NCBI GenBank assembly: GCA_023935145.1
Contig: CM043704.1
Coordinates: 99,981,373-100,045,372, forward strand
Origin: Bretschneidera sinensis
Lineage: Eukaryota > Streptophyta > Magnoliopsida > Brassicales > Akaniaceae
DNA: 64,000 nucleotides
Direction: 5' to 3'
The notes under the pieces are model-generated. The model ran no database searches. It saw only the letters and a list, made by a program, of their open reading frames with translations, and was not told the origin of the DNA. Of this stretch, positions 21,345 through 34,224 are shown piece after piece (position 1 is the first letter of the stretch; each line of letters begins with the position of its first letter). The translations under genes and the position numbers were made by a program.

Positions 21345-24235
21345 ATGATTCAACTGATGCCTGCCAGGTGCGAGGGCGGTTCAAGTTCAACCACGCCGCA
21401 TTTGATCCAATGGCATGAAATTAAAAATGTGATTTTTGAACTAAATCCGGACAGCGCCCTGGTGTGGATGGATTTAATGGATATTTCTTTAGGGGCTGTT
21501 GGAACTTGGAATATCATTAAAAATGTAGTAAGGGCTGTTCATGTCTTCTTTTTAGATGGATATGTACCTAGATCATATAAGGCTACCAATTTAATTTTAA
21601 TTCCTAAGGTTGAAAATCCCTCCAACTTATTGGACTTGAGACCTAGATCATACATGTACAAGATTATATAAAAAATACTTACTTCTAGACTTGCACCGTC
21701 ACTACACCTATTCATTTCAAAGGAACAATCTGGTTTTATCAAAAGAACAAACATATAAGAAAATATTTGTTTGACACATGAAATGGTTCAAGACATTAAT
21801 AATAACACATTGAATTCGAATATAATTTTCAAAATTGATAGTTGAAAGTATATAATCGTGAAGATTGGTATTTCCTATTGAATGTGCTTCACAAATTTGG
21901 ATTTTCGAATAAATGGTGTGAGTACATTTTAAAATATCTTTTTAATGTATGGTATACTATATCATTGAATGGTCGTTCGTATGGCTTTTTTCAATCTTCT
22001 CGCGGTCTTCGTCAAGAATATCTTATCTTCTTTATTATTCATCATAGCGGAGGAAGTTTTTACTAGAAATTTCAATGAATGAGTGGTTAATGCATTAATA
22101 GAAAGGTATAAAATTTTGGAACCAGTCCTAGTTATTACACATTTATTATATGCAAATGACATGCTTTTGTTTTTAATGGTAGAAAGAATTCTGTTAAGGC
22201 TCGCTGTAAGCTTCTCAAAATCTATGAGGAAGTGTCGGAGCAAAAAATAAACTGGTCTAAAAGCTCGTTCATTGCTAGTACCAATTGTAGTTCTTCACGA
22301 ATTGCTAGATTAAAAAATTGTTCAGGTCTTAATCATAACTTACTCCAATTAATTGCATGGGAGTACCTTTATTTAAAAGGAAGAGCTTTAAAAGACACTT
22401 TATTACATTACAAGAAAAAATCCAAAACTGATTAGCTTCGTGGAAGACAAAATTCCTTTCAATGGCTGGGAAATTGACACTAATTAAAAGTGTTCTTAGT
22501 TCATTCCTTATACATACACTAACTGTTAATCTGATATAGCTCTTGGGACCCTTCAAAAATTGAAAAGTATATTCTCATCATTCTTATAGAACTTTTTTGA
22601 TCAAATTAGAAAAAAATGGATATCATGGAACCATATTTGCAAACCACTTGATGAAGGTGGGCTGGGCAATAGACGGCTTCATGAAATCCAAGCTAGTCTC
22701 CCAGCTAAAGTAACTTGGAAATTCTTACAATCAAACTCATTATAGAGTTCTTACATGATAAGGAAATATTGTGAGCAAATTGAAGGCATGCGATGTCCTT
22801 AATTGGCAAGGGTAATATAAACTTTTGGAATGACAACTGGCATAACGAAATCAGACCTGGTGATATTCCTTCATATGAGAATTGGTCATTTAAGGAAATC
22901 GTTCAAGATAATTCTAAAATGAATCATCTAACAATTGCGTTTCCACCCATTTATGAAGCAGCAAAAAAAGTTTCCCTTAACGGAAACCAAGATAAATTAG
23001 TTTGAAATAATTCAATTTCAAGAATATTTACTACAAAGGAGTATTGGTCGCTTATTAGAACCAAGAATCTTAAGTTTAGATTGGAAAAAAATTTGAATAA
23101 AATGGATTCCCTTAAAAGTATCATGTTTTATATGGAAATTATTTTTTTGTGCTATTGTCGTGTGGATACGAAAGTAAGAGAGGTTGGAATCTTGTTAGCT
23201 TCTAAATGTTCTTTTGTCTTTTATGGACATATAGAATCCAAATATCATCTTTTTGTTCAGAGTGACCTTGCTCTTGCTGATGTTAAAAATTCTGATTCTT
23301 TTCAATCTTTGATCACTAATTGGCTGGGCAATGCAATATTAAAATCACAATTGGGCATTGTTAAAATTTGCTCTTTCTTATGGGGCTGTTGGCACATATG
23401 GCGAATGAGAAATGAATGTAGGCAGGATGGCAAATCAATTTGCCTTGTTGTCCTAGAGATGGACTGTTAGATAGTAATGCTATCATAACCCCGAAATCAA
23501 ATAATTTTTTTTATGATATGCTGTATGCTCACTCGATTGATATTAAAGTAATTCCTCCAAAAAGAAATTTGGTTTAAATGGAACAGCTTAATTGATGGGA
23601 AAATAAAGCTTAATTCAGATGGATCTAAATATTCTAAAGAGTGCGTTGGTGATAGTGTTTTTAGAGTAAGTAATGCGTTTGTAATGGCTTACTCTTTCTC
23701 ATTTGCTAATTATTCTAGTAATCTGGCTGAGGGGTTCTTATTGACTTACAATTTATGTGTGAGTTTAATATAAATGTTGATGTTATTGAATGTGATTCAA
23801 ATCTCTTAATTCAATTTATTTTGTGAAAAAATTATTGTCCATGGGAAATAGAGTATATTATCCGTGATATAGAACATTTTATTCCTCGAGGCACTATTAT
23901 CCAACATGTGTATAGAGAAACGAATAGTGTGGCAGACTCTCATGCAAAATGGAGATCTTGTCACGGTGGTCAAAAGATATATTAGTAATCAGATGCTCTA
24001 CCTAAAACAAGTATTGATGCATTAAATTTTAATAAAGCAAATCTCTATACTTATAGGAAACTATAAGTGTTGTAACCGAATGATTTTAGGACATTTTGAA
24101 TATGTAATGTTTTCAATAAGGTGAGGTTTAGGTTCTTCCGAATTTGTTCGGGTGTGAATCCTTTTATCACCATTTGTGTGTATATTTTTTTCTATATTAA
24201 TAAAATGTTGCTAAGGATTTGATAAAAGAAAGTTT
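21345..24235 (+). mobile_element. LINE with C-terminal RNase H domain, decayed
   Basis: Plus strand. RT region: IKNVIFELNPDSALVWMDL near 21420 (usual form NPDSAPGPDG), YVPRSYKATNLILIPKVENP near 21558-21617, EQSGFIK near 21725, an RT box LLYANDMLLF near 22145. Then WDKICKP-like text and INFWNDNWHNEIRPGDIPSY near 22812. The C-terminal part has KLNSDGSKYSKECVGDSVFR near 23607 and HVYRETNSVADSHAKW near 23906, typical of the plant RNase H tail of some LINEs. Stops and frameshifts throughout. It ends near TATATTAATAAAATG at about 24200. It separates the two divergent genes and lies within about 300 bp of the ARF-GAP start. Confidence 0.8.
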
Positions 24236-27200
24236 TTTGATAGAATATTAACTTATTTTTCTTTTTTATTATTTGTATGTGTGGGGGAAAATATAAAAAT
24301 AGCATGATTGTTATATTTATTACGAATGCATTGAGTACAACTCACTAATGTTGTACAACATTTAGTGGGAAATTATCCCGAACACTTGGAATGCATTTTA
24401 AATGAAAGTAATACACGTTTCGTTTCTTTTCAAAACCATATATGCTTCATGAACCTCAAGAAGAAAATATGATTTTGGTACATTAAAAAGGTTCATGAAG
24501 AGAGGCGGTACAATTTTAACTTTTAGTCAACATTAAATTAATGCATTTTTACGAAGCATTGCTTCAGTTATTAACTTTTTTTATTTGGAAAAAATAACTC
24601 AACAGAGATTAACTTGTGATATCTAAATGTCTAAAATATTTTCAAACAAAATGTGACCCAATGTTAAAGGTGGATTGATAAAACTCTGAAGACCATTGTG
24701 GTTATAACTCAAATTCGTCATGAAATCAACACCTCTATTGCATTCTCTCAAAATATAATCAATCGTACAGGAGGGAACCTGTAAATAAAAAATCAACAAT
24801 CTTGAATGATAGCACTAAGACAATGAAACTCGGCATCCCTTATATTAACTAAATAAACTACAATGGCTGAGTTAAATTTGAGTATTATATTGATCCACTG
24901 TATACTTATCAATTCCGTTTGTAAGATGCCATATTGTCTTTCATTTTTATAAAATAAAATAAAATCATTTTACTAATATGTATTATGATATGATGTGATA
25001 GACTGAGCTTATTTGATTTCACTTATAAATTAGTAAATTCAGTTTCTAAGTTGAACAATAATACTATTTATCCGTTTGGGAGATGTTATAATTTGAAAAG
25101 AAACTAAGTGGATTTTGAAAAATTATGTACCCTGACTTCTCAAATCATGGCCACGGATTTTAATTTACGTTGACAAAAAAAGTCTTTTCTATCCATCTTA
25201 TTTGTCAGCAATTATTGTTTAACTTCTTTTAGTAAAGTTTATTTTCAAACAAAAAAATGTTAATCATTAAAGCCAGAGTACTATTTTATACGCTAAATAT
25301 TTTGGGGGATAATATTTTATACTATTTCAATCATTAAAGCAATCATACTATTTTATACTTGTACATAATTATTTTGGGGGGTAATTAAACGGTAAACTAC
25401 TTATAAATAACTTGAATAAATATTTAATTATTAAATAATAATTTATTTTAAGTTTTAAAAATCTAAATACTACAATACTCATTAAATTTATAAACTCAAT
25501 GTATTAATTTATATTTTTAATAGGCCAAACAAATATTTAATCAAAATTATATTGAAAAATCAATTTGTCAAGTAAAAGGTTATTATCACAAAACATAGTG
25601 TATTTTATCTTTTGTTTCAATATACTATTTACGTTTTAAATTCGATCAATTCACACGTTGTATTATAAAAAAATATCTAATAGGTCATTTTAACCAAAAT
25701 TTCAGTCAAATTAAAACTGATGTACACATGTGTCTCATTTAAATGCAAAGTACAACTATATTCTTCTTTATTTTCTTCGACAAATCTCATATCTTTCTTA
25801 TTTTCTTCAAGATCAAAATCTCAAACTCCTCAATTTGCAATTCACGAAAACAATTATTAAAAAATACTATTAAAATTATATTTTTTGCATTCAAATTTTG
25901 TGCATGTGTGTATCTGTCCTAATTTGACCGGAATAGTATATGGCCAATTGGATACACCTTATAACATGGGGTGTAAATTAATTGAATTTAAAACGTAAAA
26001 AGGGCATTGAAACAAATAACAAATACAATGATGTTTCGCGATAATAACTCATTAAACAAACAACTTAAACTCTATCTTGCATGTCTTTTTGGGTCAATTT
26101 AATAGTTTTAAGTTGATTTCAACATTTTTTTATCAAATACTAATGCAACTTTTTTAAAACTCTAAGCATGATTATCCAAACAGTAATACAATTTATTTTT
26201 AAAAATTAGTTTAAGCAACAAATTATAATTTGACATTGATAAGTGATAAGTTAGTTTCTTCTCCAATCCCAAACAGACTTGTTTATCCAAGAATTTTTTT
26301 TCATAGTTACCCTTTTGCTCTCATCATTTGGCTTAATTTTTAAAACAAAATCTGTTTTAAGAAACAAAAATTATACTAAACACCTAAAAAATTAATACTT
26401 TATGAAAAGAATCATTAACTGAAAAATAATTTCTAAAAATTTGAATTTAACAACTGTATTATTAAATGTTAAACAATTTTTAACTTTTTATTTGTTTTAC
26501 CAAAAACTATTTTGAAAGCAAAAAACGAAACCACAAATGTAAGTTAAAGTTTTAGTCACCTATTCCCTTTGAGCACATTATAATGACATATTTAAGGAAT
26601 TTGTAAAATTTTTAAAATGCGCAGTTATAAAGCTGAAGATAAAAGAACATTTAAAAGGTCATCCCTTGGTTGGTTAGGAAGGGTTATAGTATGATAATCC
26701 GTTTGGTTTGACATGATTAATCTCAAATTAAATTTGAGTTGAATTTGGATGAGATTGAAGTGATAATACATGACACCCTTATTTAATCAAACATAATTTA
26801 TTTTAAAAATAATTTAACATTAATTAAATAATAATTTGATTTCTTCAATAATTTCAAATATGTTCTTAATTTTTTTTACAGCAAAAGCTTGGGAAAAGAA
26901 AATTAGGTCATATGGGTAGGCTTCATTTAGCATTGGACTTTACTTTCTGGCAGCATACACCTTTGGGCATCTGGATTCTGGCCTTTAAAGAATGGTCTTA
27001 TTGGGTCAAGTCACAAGTGACCCACTCCACTAAGCTTTTTTAAAGTAAAATATCGAAAGGCCTACAAAACATTGCGAAAAAGGAAAATTGGATGGCTGGT
27101 CAAGCCGTATTGAGGTATGACCCACCATTTCAGTCATAATCATAAACCGCCAAGGGTCAAGAAATTCATGATTCATTCTTCCGATAGGGTCCATAACCAC

Positions 27201-27318
27201 CAAGTCCACTCGAATCCTTCCACTTTCCCTTTGGATTCGTATAGATATACTCTCCGATTCTCTCCACAGAAGAAAAAATAAAAGCGGAAAACAAAAGAAA
27301 AAATACGAGAGGAAGAGA
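24236..27318. other. AT-rich intergenic region upstream of PSD
   Basis: No gene is visible. It is strongly AT-rich, with one clear foldback element (25579-26048) and a small local direct repeat near 25267-25375 (CATTAAAGC...ACTATTTTATAC...TATTTTGGGGG twice). The PSD promoter should lie in its right part. I could not single out a reliable TATA box. Confidence 0.6.
25579..26048. mobile_element. 470-bp foldback element, about 90-bp inverted repeats
   Basis: The left arm starts GTTATTATCACAAAACATAG and continues TTGTTTCAATATACTATTTA then CGTTTTAAATTC. The right arm, read in reverse, starts GTTATTATCGCGAAACATCA and continues TTTGTTTCAATGCCC and ACGTTTTAAATTC. No ORF. Long inverted arms and lack of coding fit a non-autonomous DNA transposon, perhaps Mutator-like, but I could not find a 9-bp target duplication. 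Confidence 0.7.
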
Positions 27319-30300
27319 ATGGGGCATGGAAGTTCGAAGGACTCTGCGGAAGCTAAAGAGTCGCGCACTTCCCGATTGAGGCAGAGACTGCACCTTCATC
27401 GTAAACATGGCAGTAGTTCCGGTTCCCGTTCCGGTTCCGATTCTAGTTCTAATCTCAAAGTCCTAGCTACTGAGGATTTCGCTGGCATTGCTCTCCTCAC
27501 TCTAATTTCCGTATGATCACGAGATCCTATCCTTGATTTGTTTACTTTCGTTTTACTTTTCCATTTCTAGAACTAAACTTCGCGAAAGAGAAAAGAGTAG
27601 TTAGTCGTCGTTTTTGGTTGTAGGCGGAGTTGAGGTTTAAAGACAAATGGCTGGCATGTGTTTCTTTTGGCGAACAGACGTTCCGTACAGATATTTCTGA
27701 TCAGTTAAGCCCCAAAATGCCTCTTATATATATTTTTTCTTTCATTTGTATATATTTTGCTTATAAATAGACTTTGTAACGGTCGAATTGTTTTCTAATA
27801 CATCAAAATTGTTTTGATTTTAACGGTCGATTTGTCTTCTACTCTTCTCTTGTTAAAATTTGGTATTTCGTTTTTTACCTGAAGATATATATTCGCACAT
27901 TGCGTTTATACACACCATTTATGCCTCTTTCGTTGTGTTTCAATTTAATAGCGGGGAGTGTTTCAATTTAATAGCGGGGAGTGTTTCAATTTAAAACTAA
28001 GTAGCGGGGAGTGTTTCAATTTAAAACTAAATAGCGGAGAGTGGGATTGTTGATGCCAAAAATCTGTAAGGAATCTGAAACCTTGGGGAGCGAAACTACG
28101 CGAAATAAGTAGAAAACTTAAAAGTTGCCCAAAAACCGGAGGGAGTGTCTTCGAAGACTCTCCAATGACCAAGTTAGAACAGTGCATTTGAGAGTATGGA
28201 GAGCTAGGATGTGTATTATTAGTCCATGCACCTTTTGATTGCGAGAGCCCTTTACATTGTGTTTTAGAATAGAATCCAATTAGGAGAGTGATTGATCACT
28301 GTAGTGTTGTGATATGGACATAATTCCTTTGGAGTTATCCATAAGTTGAATAGGTTTAAATATGAGCTTATATGTAAAACGGAGGGATGGAGTTGCATTA
28401 GGACATGAAATTACCATAATGTCCCTTGCCAGACTCGGTGCTTGGTAAGTTGATTTGTATGAGCTATGAAATTAATCTTCCACCCTTTGAGGTTTGCCAT
28501 GTGTCACAATGTTACTGGAGAGGAAATTTTCCATTAGGGACAATACCAGTAGATTCAGTCTTGCCAAGTTTTTCATTCATTTTTGCATTTTGTTTGGTTT
28601 AAAGTTCGATTTGTACCGGGGTTTTGGAGTCACACATCGTTCTGATTATTTTATGGGTTATGTTTAATTTCTGATTTGCAATTTGTTCTTGAAATGGGTT
28701 TTAATTATTCATTGTTTTTTTCTTCAATTTTTTACTTCTTAATTTATCTTTCTTTGATTTGGACCATGATTTTCGGTTATTTTCGTGCTGATTTTCATGG
28801 TTCTGGTTTGAAATTTGATTTAAAAATTATGAGGTGGTCAGCCCTGGCCGCTTGGCCTAATGGTTACCTCAAAAATTATGATGTGGTCTGTTGCCAACTT
28901 TTTTTCTCGGATATGGTCAACTCTAAATTGTTTTGTTCTGAAATTTGGATTTTTTCTAATGAGCACCTGTTAATGTCGTGCTTGAAATTTGAATTCAAAA
29001 TGGGTTTTGGTTAATTTTTGGCTTTGAATTCGATTCTCTTAAACTTTCTTTATCCTACAATTTTTTAGTATTATATCATATAAATTTAAAATTCCTATCC
29101 TGCAAAATTGATTTTGATTGTAATGGCAATCTTGTCTTCTACTAATCTCTTGATAAATTTTTGGTTTTTGTTTTCTTCCATTATGTATACCTTGTATATA
29201 TACAATAGAGAACCCAAGGGAGAGTCCCTCAAAATATCTCTCTCTCTATCTCTCTCTCCCCCCCCCCTCTCTCTCTCTCTATATATATATATGTATTAAA
29301 GCTAAGTGGCCGACAATTAGAGGCAACATGTGCTGTAAATTCAGAATCTTCATATTTACAAGTCCAGTTTTTCCTCCATTTTGCATTCTGGTTTTAGAGT
29401 TTAATTATTACTGGGGCTTGGAGTGTGATTCTTGAGTCACTTCTTTTGGTTAAATTTCTGCCTTGCGATTTGTTCTTGAAATGAGTTTTAGTTAGTGATT
29501 GGGTTTCTTTTTTCCTATTTTGTATTTTCTACTTGTTAATTTATTCATACATGTATATGCATATATACATGGTTACTTAATAAAAAAGTGTATACATATA
29601 TACATAGTATAACTTATAAAAGAGTTATTATATTTAGTTTCGTAGAAGATAGGCTAAAAAGAGGCTTTCCCTGTTCAGTTGTCCTTCAAACAGAAAAAGA
29701 AGAAGTTAATAAATAGAAAATTCCATCTAAGAAACTTAGGCTTTAAAGAAGATCGAGGTAATTCCTTAAATATACTTCTGCTGTCTTTTAGCAGAAGATG
29801 ATCAGTTTTAGCATCCTGTTTCTCAGACTGGTGATGAATGTAACAACGGTGAGACAATCTAATGCCAAGGGAGACTTTAACATACTTCCTTTCTGCAAGT
29901 ATACACTGGAGGCTTTTTGTAATAGAGTTACATATGTAGCATTCTTCTTTGATAAGTAAAAATTCGATGTATAAAAGCACCGAGATGTACAAAGTTGCTA
30001 TCTACAATATATTATATCAATGAAGTCTAAGATTTCAACTTCCTTTACAATATTTTTTTTTTGTGATACCATTTAGATATAAATCTTTTTATGACGTGCC
30101 ATACAGTCGACAGGGACCATATATTTGACTGATACTTGATTTGCCTTAGTTGTCTCATATTCTGGTGGACTTACCTTCATACAATATATGCTGCACAGTC
30201 TTCATTGTAAAGATAATGCAATCTTTTTAAAGTTTAGAAGTCTTGTGACTGTGATTTCGTGTTCAATTATTTAATCTTGCTAAATTTATGAAGACTTATA

Positions 30301-33300
30301 ACTGCTTTTTCAAGTCTTACATGTACTGATTTTGTTTTATTGGTGGTGCAGCACAGACAAACCCATTTGGAACTCTGTGAGTATTTTGAAGTCTGAACTA
30401 CATAATTTTATGACAATTCAGTAATTTAGCTTATGCGAATTTGAGGTCTTTAAATTTATCTTTCCATTTTCTCCATTTTTAAGATGAGAAAATATATTGC
30501 ATCCTATGAGCTCTAAATGAATAGCTGAAAGATGAAGATATCCTGCAGAAAATATGTGATTAGTCGTATCTGTTTTGATGTCTCAAAATATTACGAGTCT
30601 GTCTAAAAATTGGGAGAAATGTTAATTAAGTGACACTTTGAAATTGTTGTGCGCTCATTTTTGTATTTTATAAAGCATTAAGAATTTAATGTGTATTAGT
30701 TGTTAACATACAAGAAATATGGTTTCCAGGCTGCCAGCCACATATCCTATTACGAATAATAAAATCATTAAATTTCTTTATCCTGACTATCGGATAATTT
30801 GTTAAGCATAATAAATGTTGCATAAACAAGTCTGTAAAAGATTTGGTGATGGAAAATTTAGTTTTCTATCCTTTTATTTTCACCTTTGATGTTTTGTATC
30901 CTTTCTTTCTTTATTTATTTGTTATGATGAAGTTGCATAGTACATGCTGTATTAGTATTTGTTGCACATGTATCTGTATCATTTCCCTTGTATTTGCATT
31001 TTTTTCCGATATATATTACCGTCATCATCCTGTTTGTACTGTACTGATCATAATTGGTAGCATTCCCCTGGGAACTTTCTGCTGAAATATGTGGGAAAAT
31101 GATACTCAATGCACTTGTCTTTTTAGTTGAAATTGATCACATTGAGTTCATTTTTCTCTACAGGAAAAGAAACTTCTTTTGGAAAGAAATGGTCCCAGTG
31201 TTGCAAGGATCTCAGTATTTGAGGTGTGTAATAAGCTAAATTTGATCTTATAGGATAGTTTTGTATTGCATCATTGTGCATTACCTAGAATTAACCAAGA
31301 TTGTTTCTTTGAGCCGATGATAAAAATTTTGATTCCCAACTCTCATCCCACCAGTGTCATGCTTGCACTTGTGTGCTACTGAGGTTTTGGCTTTGGAAGT
31401 TTTTGTTGATGAAGAAACATTTTTGGTTCATTTACTTTAGTAGGGAGATGTGGAGCACGAAGATTGCACATGAATTTCTATATTAAGCAAGGATTTTAAG
31501 ACGACTTTTTTACTGTACTGTATTTGAGAAACCTGAATTGACTAATGTATCCTTTCTTGACAAGGTTGAATGGTTCTCACATGAAGAATTTATTAATTTT
31601 AAAATTCATTATCGGTGGGAATTAGTATTTGACATGGGAGGATTGGCAGAACAAGCTGGTTTGGACTGGTTAAACACAAACTTAAGCTACATACACTTTC
31701 TAATTGCTAGTGGCACGTCACAGCAATTCAATGAAACTAAAACCATCCAAACTTTTTATGATTTTGGGTCCATCTGTAAATTCGTTTTGGATAAGGTATA
31801 TTATTTTGATTAAAAACTTGATTTTCTGTCTAGATTCCTAAAACCAAAGGAACAACATTTGTCTGACACTTGTTGGACACGTGCGTCATGCTGTCACCTG
31901 AAAGGCATCTGTTATATAGTAGTGATCAAAGTAGTAATCATGGGGCCAAAAATATGGTTACATGGTGACAAAGCGGTAGGGAAATATGTTTGTGATTAGG
32001 GTTTGTATGGGATATGGGTAGGAATCAAATTAAGTAAGAAAAATACGGGAGACTGTTTCAGGTGTTGCCCTGATATTGGGAGCCGTACCCATAAACAGCT
32101 GACGTAAGACAGGTTAGGCTTGGACCTATCCTGCAAGATTATGCTTGTGGACAGGGATGATTTGGATTTAGAATAAATGAGAAATGGCAGATTTTTGCAT
32201 AATATTTTTATAAGAATCTTATCAGCAAGGATTGCTATCTGGCTACTAATTAGATAAAGACAAAGTAGGTACTTCTAAAATCTCATTTATTTGTAACTTA
32301 GTGCCAGGCAGTAAAGTTTCAGTAAGAAATGCGAGTAGAATTAAGAATTTGACCTAGAGATACTTAACATAAGTAGTGAAATAACTCATCTGGAAACCAG
32401 AGCATCCTTGGGATTCTATGTTTGAGTCTCTGGTATTATATGAACAGGGAGGTTCTAATAATTGCTTACACACTTGATGGGTGTTGGTTAAAAAGGTGTT
32501 TTTTGTTCTGGATGTGTTTGTAAGGATGAGGTGTCTTTGTGCAGAATGCTTTGGAGTTTTAGAATTTCAGCTTGAGAGGAGTGATTCCCATTGTATTCAT
32601 TTTTTTTTTTTATTTCTATTGTCTGGATACCAAAAAGATTTTGAGGTGAATCACGACCACTAAAATTTGGAGCCAATCTAGAAGACACTGAAAGGAAATG
32701 CCATAAGCTATTTGGAGACCTTGTAAGCAACTTATAATGTCTCTGAATAAATTTGAAAGAATAGAAAACCCTTAGAGGTGTGGCATAGGGACACCTAATC
32801 AGAAGTCTTCATATTGTTTGGCCGATAAGAAGCCTTCTTCCCGTAAATTACTTTAGAACGACATTCATTTCCTTGTTCTTACAAAAAATGCATTTGTACC
32901 CTATCAAAAAAGAATGCACCTTTACGTTGAAGTTCATATGATAAATTGGTGTGCTTGTGATGAAAGAGAATGCACTGTGACTTTGTTCATGGTACTGTTT
33001 ACATCAGTTTAGCATGAACTTTTTTTTTGACAAGTAACATGAACTATTTTCTATGCTATTCATTCTACTGCAGCAGAAATATAAGTAAGTTTTTCTAATG
33101 CCTTCATAAGTTCTTTCTTTTTATAATGTTTTGGATTTTTAAGATTTAGACTTATTTTAAATGTTGATTTAGTTATTATTAGTGTCTCAGGAATTTTCTT
33201 CTAGGCTAATGAGAAATTTGTATAAGACTCTTGTTCTTGATTGTCAACACTATTAGCTTCTGGCTTTTGAAATTCCTTTTAGAGCTTGGTTTGTGTGATT

Positions 33301-34224
33301 TAGCACTCTTAACAAGGTTTTTCCTTTTTTTTTCTTTCTATAAGAAGCTTATTCAAATATGCTTTCTCTTCGTCATGCTCTCAGATGCGTCGAATTCTTT
33401 TCTTGAAAGAATATTATTATATAGAATCCTTCATTGTTCAGTATGATACGCACACGTGCACATACTTGTTTGTACTGATAAAGTTTCCATGTGGTGCAGA
33501 CCAATAGAATGTTAAAGAACAGTTTTATAGGGTATTGTGAGATTGATCTACTTGAATTTATAACCCAGGTGAGTGGCCTTATCACTGAATTGATTTTCCC
33601 ATATTCGCTGTTTGTGTCCATTTCATAACATAGAACTTATTACGTAGTTTATTACAACAATGAACACCCAAATTTTGTTCCTTTGGATTTTCACCTACAT
33701 GTATAACTTTTGATTTTCCCCCTGTCGGGATCAAATAAAGTGACAGTTTTCAAGTCATCTTGTCAAATGTTAGCCCCACCTTATAGTCACCCAATTTACA
33801 AATAACTTGCATCCATGTAATACAACTAAAAGTTTACCAAAAAAGAAGCAAAGTAGCAAGTAATTCTAATAATCAAAATTTACAGACATTCTATTCATGA
33901 AAATGGCATTGCTATCTTTGAGTAAGTTTCAACTCTTGTCAATTGAAATATCACCTTCAATGCTTCTTTTTTAAAACGAAGGAAACCCTGATTGCAGGAA
34001 TCTAATTCAGGCTGCGAGTCATTTGATTTTGACCTGTTAGATCCATCATCATCCAACGTTGTTGGCAAGATATCTCTCTCATGTTCTGTTGAGGTTTGCA
34101 GTATTTAACAAATGATTTAATTGACTGGTTGAGACTGATATCTGGTTTTAACATTTAATTGGAAACTTCACAGGACCCAATTGACACAGAGAAGTGTTTT
34201 GCAAGACGCATCTTGTCAATAGTG
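27319..34224 (+). CDS. PSD exons 1-7: N-terminus and C2 domain
   Basis: Exons 1-7 encode residues 1-191. MGHGSSK fits the N-myristoylation pattern (Gly2, Ser6, Lys7). A basic, Ser/Arg-rich stretch (about 8-45) follows. The C2-like fold runs from about [10 protein letters not shown] through [45 protein letters not shown] and [12 protein letters not shown]. Exon 7 ends [10 protein letters not shown], the helix entering the first EF-hand. Introns 3-6 contain no clear element apart from one micro-insertion in intron 4. Exon 3 is only 25 nt (residue 91 split, HTDKPIWNS). Confidence 0.92.

Noticed and set aside
27030..27408. Minus-strand ORFs overlapping PSD exon 1
   Set aside because: Shadow frames of the coding exon and 5' UTR, with no resemblance to any family.
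27937..28042. CRISPR-like array
   Set aside because: The units are directly adjacent without unique spacers, in a plant intron; it is a minisatellite.
28835..28870. tRNA or SINE box A-like text (CTTGGCCTAATGGTTA)
   Set aside because: No matching box B at the right distance and no cloverleaf could be drawn.
32887..32918. A-first micro-insertion near AATGCA repeats
   Set aside because: The direct repeat is only 6 bp, too short to separate from chance; kept out of the main list.
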